Shown piece after piece: positions 1 to 64,000 of a stretch of 64,000 nucleotides of DNA. The notes beneath the pieces are model-generated. The model was given only the letters and a program-made list of their open reading frames with translations, ran no database searches and was not told where the DNA came from. Position 1 is the stretch's first letter. The number at the start of each line of letters is the position of its first letter. Where the stretch lies: assembly GCA_019095985.1 (NCBI GenBank), contig CM032669.1, positions 37,263,494 through 37,327,493 on the forward strand. Reading direction: 5' to 3'. Made by a program: the position numbers and the translations under genes. This DNA comes from Streblospio benedicti (taxonomy: Eukaryota; Annelida; Polychaeta; Spionida; Spionidae).

Positions 1-30
1 CCACGCCACTTCTCTCGAGAGGTGGCGTGG
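1..30. repeat. Short perfect hairpin at the window edge
   Basis: ccacgccac at 1-9 is the exact reverse complement of gtggcgtgg at 22-30, with a ctcgag-centred inner stretch that also pairs. It is possibly one end of an element cut by the window edge. Confidence 0.7.
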
Positions 31-779
31 ATCCTCTGGACGGATAGCAAACAGAGTCACAAAACAACGGGCGGATTTGGTCGACGTAGCGGGACTTTGT
101 CATTTTTTCGCATTTTTATCGAAAATCCGTCCGGAGCCTTCTCTGTGTAATGGGGGGGTAAGATGTACCCAACAACCTGCTCACCCCCTCGTTTTTACGG
201 CCTGCCCAAGATTCACAAACTGTATAATGTAAATAACTTGTGCAGATGAGTATTCAATTTTGAGTGTATATGTTACACATACCCTGCACCATTGATATGG
301 AAGCGACATTCCCTGAAAGTTGTCCAGTTAGACCAGATGATGTGAGGTGGGTTCCAAGCAAATAGGACATGTGTACTGGCATTGGAATTCTTCAATTGTA
401 CCATGCAATGAAAACGCCACTAGTGTACTGTGGAGATATCATCCTGATTTGTGGCATGGTTTGGACGTGAGTTATGAATAATGCCCTCCCAATCCAGCAA
501 AGGTCCATCCATACTGTCATCTGAATCACTGTCAACATGATGTTTAACATTGTCCCCATCTTGCTCACTATCCATAGTCAAATAAGTCTAGACACACAAC
601 CATTCGCGAAAAAAACAAATATTCCAGAGATTTTTGACAAACTTCTCGAATTTTCATGAAACCACACTGTTTTTCACCATGTTCAAAAACGATACGACCC
701 TATGCATTCATTCATTTATAGGGGTTGGAAGACACCTGAGTCAATATTTAGGGTACATGGTAAAAGTAGCCTCACAGCA
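31..779. other. No gene seen
   Basis: AT-rich sequence apart from a GC-richer first 150 bases. Short open frames have no recognisable content. No splice-flanked ABCA exon was found. Confidence 0.5.
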
Positions 780-1046
780 TTTGCGCTTTTTAGCAAAGTC
801 ACATGCGCAACGATACAAGGACGGTGCAAAGTTGATTTCTTATGAAACGCATATGTATTAAAACATGGCCAATGATGGCTTCCAATTGCCAATTTTTGAC
901 AGGTTTGTTATATATTTTTTGAACAAAATCAAGTCTTTTCCCCGGATTTGGCCACTTTTGAATGAATTCACAGCTTTTCACGGCTATTGAAAAATATTAC
1001 GAAATTCACAACATATTCACGTTTTCCCGGAGAGCTGGGAACCCTG
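780..1046. repeat. hAT-type MITE end
   Basis: The block ends in a Freely recurring sequence, tttcccgg...gctgggaaccctg. The same kind of end occurs at 21154 (cccggagcgtgggaaccctg). CAGGGTTCCCA-type ends are typical of hAT transposons. The left end is not found. Confidence 0.5.
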
Positions 1047-1100
1047 TTAATGTGTTCTGGATCTCATCTGTTTCGAAAGCAGCGCCGGGTAGACAGCTAG
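1047..1100 (+). mobile_element. Helitron 3-prime end, fragment
   Basis: The sequence ggatctcatctgtttc followed by a short GC-rich hairpin and acagctag then T matches the 3-prime end of the Helitron ending at 22830. CTAG followed by T, preceded by a hairpin, is the standard Helitron terminus. Confidence 0.7.
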
Positions 1101-1159
1101 TATTGTACATATGAACGAGACTCGCAAATCACACGTCTATGATACAGACGCATTTCATG

Positions 1160-1380
1160 AGTGTTCCTGATGTCCTGTCCTGTAGTAAAATGAATGATTC
1201 AACAAAAAACAAAAACGTTTAGAGCAGACGCCATTGTTATTGAGGCAATTGCTCCGTGGTATGTACGCGTGAAATAGGTACAAGTCAGGCGAGTGAATGC
1301 TAGTGTGAGTAATTAGCATGTGTGCACCACAGCAGCAAATGAGCGATCCAGCTAAAACATTTTGTTTCATAGAATGGAGG
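1160..1380 (-). pseudogene. Mobile-element protein fragment (MLITHTSIHSPDLY)
   Basis: The minus-strand peptide MLITHTSIHSPDLYLF has a close relative on the plus strand near 24750-24830 (MLITHISLHLPDLYLS). The nucleotide sequence is also similar. Repetition at two unlinked places on opposite strands marks it as mobile DNA. The family is not identified with certainty. Confidence 0.45.
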
Positions 1381-1444
1381 TTGCATTGTAGAACGGCAAC
1401 ACATCTAATTAGAATGAAAATAAAAACCCATCGTATTCAAACTT

Positions 1445-2580
1445 AATAAAAAGTGGGCTAAAGTACATCAAAATCTTAATTCGTAATAATTTGTTTCTAA
1501 AACCACATTGTATTTTCATCAAAAGTAAGACAAAGTACACCAGATTCTAATTAGGTCTGGAGAGTAAGTAGTACAAGGAAGCTAAATGTGAAATTTGGTG
1601 ATAATAGGTCGAATACTTCTCCCTGTAGAGCCGTAACAAGTTATTAACACGTATCGCTCATAAGTTCGTCAAAAGTAGGACAAAGTACACCAAAATCAAT
1701 TCAGCTGTGGAGACTAGCATGGTGAACAAAATTGTAAAGTTTACTGACCATAGGTGAAATACTTTATCCAGTCCAGTGGTAATAATTGTTTTATTTGAAT
1801 ATTCCGTAAATTTTTCAAAGTAGGTTAAAGTACTCAAAATCACGTGAGGAGAGTGATATAGTCATACAAAATCTCAAGTTTGGTGATGATAAGTCATAAA
1901 CTCTTCCCAGGAGACAGATAAACACAAATTCGTAATAATTTGTTTTTAAAACACATCGTAACTTCATCAAAAGTAGGCCAAAGTACACGAAGATCAGCTC
2001 TGGAGAGTAGTACAATGAAGCTAAATATAAAGTTTGGTGACCATAGGTCAAATACTTCTCCTTGTAGAGTGGTAACAAGGTTTATTATGTAACACTCATA
2101 AGTTCGTAAAAAGTAGGCCAAAGTACAACGTCAATTCAACTGTGGAGAATAGTATAGTGAACTTAACTGTAAAGTTTAATGACCATAGGTGAAATACTTT
2201 TCCCAGTGCAGTGGTAACAATAGTTGTATTAGAATATTCCATAAATTTTTTTAAAGTAGGCCAAAGTACACCAATATCAAATCACGTGAGGAGAGTGATA
2301 TAGACATACCAAATGTAAAGTTCAGTGATGATAAGTCTTAAACTGTTACCAGAAGACATATAAACACAAATTCGTAATTTGTTTTTGAAAACACATCGTA
2401 ACTTCATCAAAAGTAGGCCAAAGTACACCAAAATCTGATCAGCTCTGGAGAGTAGTACACCAAAGCTAAATATGTAGTTTGGTGACCATAGGTCAAATAC
2501 TTCACCCTGTAGCGTGGTAACAAACTTTATTACGTAACGCTCATAAATTCATCAAAACTAGGCCAAAGTACAAACAAAAA
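1445..2580. repeat. Tandem satellite, about 148-bp unit in a trimeric 444-bp higher-order repeat
   Basis: The phrase aaagtacacca recurs near 1454, 1532, 1681, 1827, 1979, 2119, 2263, 2418 and 2566, mostly 140-155 bp apart. A second marker, attcgtaat...tttgttt, appears only near 1478, 1927 and 2369, every third unit. Each unit also shares ctgtggagagtag, gaccataggt and a gtggtaacaa segment. Confidence 0.85.
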
Positions 2581-2639
2581 TTTTTGAGACATACTTTTTT
2601 CCTCAAACAAATCACATTCAATTTGCAAAGCAATCGCTC

Positions 2640-2775
2640 AAATAGTCTGCGCGTTATGAGCCTGTTTGTTTCGGGCGGGCGTACATACAGACGGGCGTAC
2701 ATACATACATACATACGCGGACAGAAGCAAAGCTAGAAATCTCCCTCCGGACTTTGTCCGGAGAGATTTAATTCT
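2640..2775 (+). repeat. Dispersed repeat tail with acat microsatellite and hairpin
   Basis: An acatacat run, then cgcggacagaagcaaagc and a hairpin at 2738-2767 (stem ctccggac/gtccggag, loop ttt). Nearly the same tail occurs at 60671-60780. Copies at unlinked sites mean a mobile element; it directly follows the satellite, which may be its internal array. Confidence 0.75.
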
Positions 2776-3304
2776 TCATTGTGTTTCTATTCAATCAAAA
2801 AAGGTTTTGTGAACTTAAAGGCACTTATAACAATTTAGTGTCATTTACAATATTGCTGCAGTATTTGATTATTGTTCAAAAATCCACGAATTAGTGAATT
2901 CAGTGAAACGTTATAAGAAAGGCAGTTAAATAGAACTGTTACAGTGTACTATCAATCATAGAATAATTGGTAGTGACTGTTTATTTTAAAAATTGTACAG
3001 TAAACACACATGACATTATGTTATGCCAAATCTGTTGTGTACGTCCCCCCTATTTACCCCCATTACATTTATGAGCATAAAATTCTAATGAGACCTTGGT
3101 GTACTCTCATAACTAACATAGGTGTTGGTGATGTATCACAGTTTCATATAATGAAAACATCATACATCAAAATTGACTTTCATTTTTGGCATAAAGTGAG
3201 CACAAAAGTGACACTTTTGTGTGATTTACCCATCATTATTGAGATGTTATAGATAAACATTTGAAGTCTATAAAAATTGCAGATTGAAAATATAAAACTG
3301 ATAC

Positions 3305-61078
<57,774 letters not shown>

Positions 61079-63002
61079 CTTTAAAAACAAAATATTCAAA
61101 ATTTGTTCAGTATTTTGACAAACAAATCAGTATCTTTATTCGTTTTGCCTATTTTTGTGTATTTCGGAGCAAAAACCTATGTATATCAATTAACATTGTA
61201 ATAATAACACAAAAATCATTATTTTTAGTTGCTTTGACAATATTTCTTAAATATTTTAAGGACATCTGGTCAATGTGTTTAATTTCTGACACTGAGGGGT
61301 CAGGCTTATAAAGAATCTTAGCGACGGGTGCATTTTTGCTTTACCGACATCGTAAAAGTGTATGTAACGACGTGCTTATAAAGGCATCGTTAGTGTGTCC
61401 GTCAGTAATGTACGATTTCAGTACAATGTAGTATAAAATATCATAAAATGTAGCCTTACCGACTCTAAAGGCGATAAGTAAACAACGGAGGACACTATTG
61501 TGCTCTCTGTGAAACGCAACAAAATCAAAACGCATATAGCCATGATAATTTATTCTAAATGCCTAATAATTAAGAAAATGAATCTTATAAAAAAAATAGA
61601 CAATGGACATATACATTGGACATATTTATTACTCTATCTCTTATTGAAATATATTGAGCAATAAATTTGGTTCAGAAACACATAAATAAGACTTTAAACA
61701 AACCGTGTTTAATCTAGGGTCAACAATTTTGGCTGTGCAACTCCATATAGTTGATATATAGACAAACATTTATATCTATTATATAGTGTAAGAGCCAGAA
61801 AATCACTAGATCTAAGGGTTGATAAAGGAAAATATTCTAAATACATATCTGATCTACATGACCCTGTCAGTTGTTGCCTTGTATATTACTTTCAAAACTT
61901 TCAGAAATAACTGCAGAATTCTGATGACTGCTTTGCATCAACCAGTGAAGTACATTGAAGAGTAATGGACACTTAACTTTTGTTAACACATATTCACTAA
62001 AAGTATTTTATTTTACGGCCATTTTTTCTGAGGTTGGCCGGGTACAACTGAAACCTCTCGGCGCTCTACCATCAAGCCTGTCTGTGTTGATAAATCATGG
62101 ACTCTCACATCATAGAATTACTTCAATTATCGGTTACATCATTACATCTATGACTATCGCACAAAATAGACATGCCTCTTCTTATTATCAAAATCTATTC
62201 AATAGCTGACATGTCTGTGCAAGTAAATATGAAAAGATGGTTTGTAGTGTGTTTTGTAAGTAGCTACAGTTAGCTTAAGCTGTGTTACTACGCAATTAAG
62301 TTTGATGGTTGTCAATTTTGAACCAGCGATTATAGGTGGTGGGCCAGGACCCAATTTTTGACAAATTGGTACCAAATTAGGTGAACAGATGGTATTATGA
62401 TTTTCTGAAACATCATTCTTTGTGCTTTACAATGGTATATGATGGCCATCCGTAAGTGGTAGCTTTATTACTGAAAATCGACTTTGAACATAATGTAACC
62501 CTGAGCTCAGAAAAAAATATCTATTTTTTTTAACTCATAATTTGGCTGTCACATGGCTTTTTAATTCATTAAACATACAAATGATTGTTAATGTACATTC
62601 CCAATAGGTACTTTAGAATGCCTAATAAAGTAAAGTTGCCAAGAAATATCACATAATTGAAAATTTCTTGTTAATTTTGAGCAATTGCATCGGATTTGAA
62701 AAATATCATATTTGCTTAGAGTATATTTTCAAAACTAATAGCTAGATTCTGTTGTTAATTAGCAGAAAATGTCTACATATACTCTATTCTATATTTCTGA
62801 AAGCGAAATATAATTACTATTATCATTGTTCATGTAGTGGGCTATCTAGCAAAAATGCGTTTCGACTACCCCTAAATGACTTTAGACTGAAAATTCACAA
62901 ATCTGACATCATGCCCCATCAGCATGAATTTTATTGCCATTTTTCAGTTGCATTGGTCAGAATAGCTTATCTATATTGTTTTGTAATATTCTTACTATAT
63001 AG
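61079..63002. other. Intron upstream of the first visible ABCA exon, no gene seen
   Basis: AT-rich. Frames at 61955-62209 and 62752-63024 show no conserved motifs, and no ABCA N-terminal exon was recognised. Confidence 0.5.
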
Positions 63003-63150
63003 ACAAAACTGGGTGAGTTGGTAACATTGATTATTTTATTGGGCAAGTTCTTGGGGCGTATCACGACGAGCCCGAAGGGCGAGCCGTGATGCGCCCCAAG
63101 AACGAGCCCAATAAAATAATCAATGTTACACAACGAACCCGGTTTTGTAT
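63003..63150. repeat. Strong foldback hairpin, GC-rich centre
   Basis: gtaacattgattattttatt gggc at 63021-63044 pairs with 63105-63128. Inside, ttcttggggcg pairs with cgccccaagaa, and the centre is gcccgaagggc. The pairing extends outward, imperfectly, to acaaaactgggt / acccggttttgt. Confidence 0.9.
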
Positions 63151-63616
63151 TTATCAGTCTTTTCTAAACAATTACAATACTGATTTAAAAATAAACTGGC
63201 ATATATTCAACACATTTAACAAGATAATTTATTAATAACTTACAAAATGCAATAATATGTAGTAATACACTGCATAATCATAACAGAACACTGCTAGACA
63301 TATAGACGCCTATGGTCGGACTTCTGCACTACAGTTACGTCGGCCGTATGACTGATACACACGCTGTTCTGTGCGATCTCTTTGATGTTCATTGATTTTG
63401 GAGCTTTTCTTAGTAGATTAATAAAATCAATAGCTTTTTCCTAGAAGTAGCAGGTGTGCTATATTCATGAACATATTTGAAGTGGGTCAAAACTAGTCCG
63501 GTTGACAACTAACCATATACGGAATCCGTATATAGACAGTCCTGATACAACATATTTTTACAAGGCAGTTCTGAAGGTCGATATCCACTGAAAATACATG
63601 CAAAAGACTGATAAAT
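63149..63616. mobile_element. Possible MITE, 468 bp
   Basis: atttatcagtctttt at the left pairs with aaaagactgataaat at the right (15 bp). It directly abuts the hairpin at 63003-63150, and the two may be parts of one larger element. An inner atacggaatccgtat palindrome lies at about 63518-63532. Confidence 0.6.
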
Positions 63617-64000
63617 GTCAGATATCATGGCTTTGAAAAATCCAAGATGGCCGCCATAAAGTTAGCTAAATTCTTATATCTACCCATAGCATCATGTTTC
63701 TGGTGTTAAGATGTATGATTTTTAGCTGTTCTTCAAATCAATGATAACCATGTCAAATGAGTGGCTTTACTAAACAAAATTGAAAATTGAATTGTGTTTC
63801 CATACTGCATTTTAAACTTTTTATTCATTTGAAAAAAGTGCATCATAAAATAAATCATCTTAAGCACAAAACAAATAACAATTGAACAAGAAAAGCATCT
63901 GAACTAGATTGAGTTCAATGTTGAACACGACACATACAAATTCTATTACTAAAACAAAAGTATAAATATGAAAGTATTACTTGGTGATAAAAAAATAACA
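63617..64000. other. No gene seen
   Basis: AT-rich; nothing recognised up to the window end. Confidence 0.5.

Noticed and set aside
1445-2580. Minus-strand frames of 61-87 codons within the satellite
   Set aside because: They are repeats of the satellite unit, with no independent coding signal.
1-3304. Further ABCA exons (rest of transmembrane domain 2, second ATPase)
   Set aside because: No Walker, signature or helix-coding block with splice borders was found left of 3305; they must lie outside the window.

Overview
The window reads as nuclear DNA of an invertebrate animal. It is AT-rich, has long repeat-filled introns and GT-AG splice sites, and carries Helitrons, hAT-, piggyBac- and foldback-type elements, several LINE groups, tRNA-like repeats and a BEL/Pao fossil. 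I cannot place the species from sequence alone. Two runs of exactly 100 N (31349-31448 and 55520-55619) mark scaffold gaps of unknown size.

The main host gene covers most of the window on the minus strand. It encodes an ABCA-family (ABCA3-like) full ABC transporter. I can place 18 exons (2,444 coding bases, about 814 residues) from 61078 down to 3305. They encode the end of extracellular domain 1, much of transmembrane domain 1, a complete first nucleotide-binding domain with all its motifs, the regulatory segment after it, the first helix of transmembrane domain 2, and much of extracellular domain 2. The gene runs out of the window at both ends: the N-terminus lies beyond 64000, and the rest of transmembrane domain 2 and the second ATPase lie beyond base 1. 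Two expected exons are not visible, and each should fall in an intron that contains one N gap. Exon order and strand agree across all three contigs, which supports the scaffold.

A second possible host locus is a GC-richer cluster of two or three plus-strand exon-like blocks at 37.9-39.1 kb, inside an ABCA intron. Its last block reads well as a membrane-protein exon, but I do not recognise the family. A minus-strand ORF at 33.5-34.0 kb is also unrecognised.

Everything else is mostly mobile DNA inside the introns. 1-2.8 kb: Helitron end and a roughly 148-bp satellite with a trimeric higher-order repeat. 3.8-10.9 kb: MITEs, including a TTAA-flanked piggyBac-like element. 12.3-14.7 kb: LINE pieces, with a foldback element of perfect nested palindromes. 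17.4-23.0 kb: hAT-like composite carrying a Helitron. 23.5-27.3 kb: DNA transposon of an unclassified protein family, bounded by roughly 260-bp inverted repeats. 28-31.3 kb: LINE reverse transcriptase, second copy of the palindromic element, two tandem arrays running into the gap. 31.9-32.2 kb: 31-bp minisatellite. 40-45.6 kb: tRNA-like repeats. 46.8-52.3 kb: large inverted-repeat element with a cysteine-rich transposase tail, hit by a LINE that left an 11-bp target-site duplication. 52.9-56.7 kb: nested MITEs, LINE and transposase fragments. 58.8-60.7 kb: BEL/Pao gag-region fossil cut by another repeat. 63.0-63.6 kb: strong foldback hairpin.
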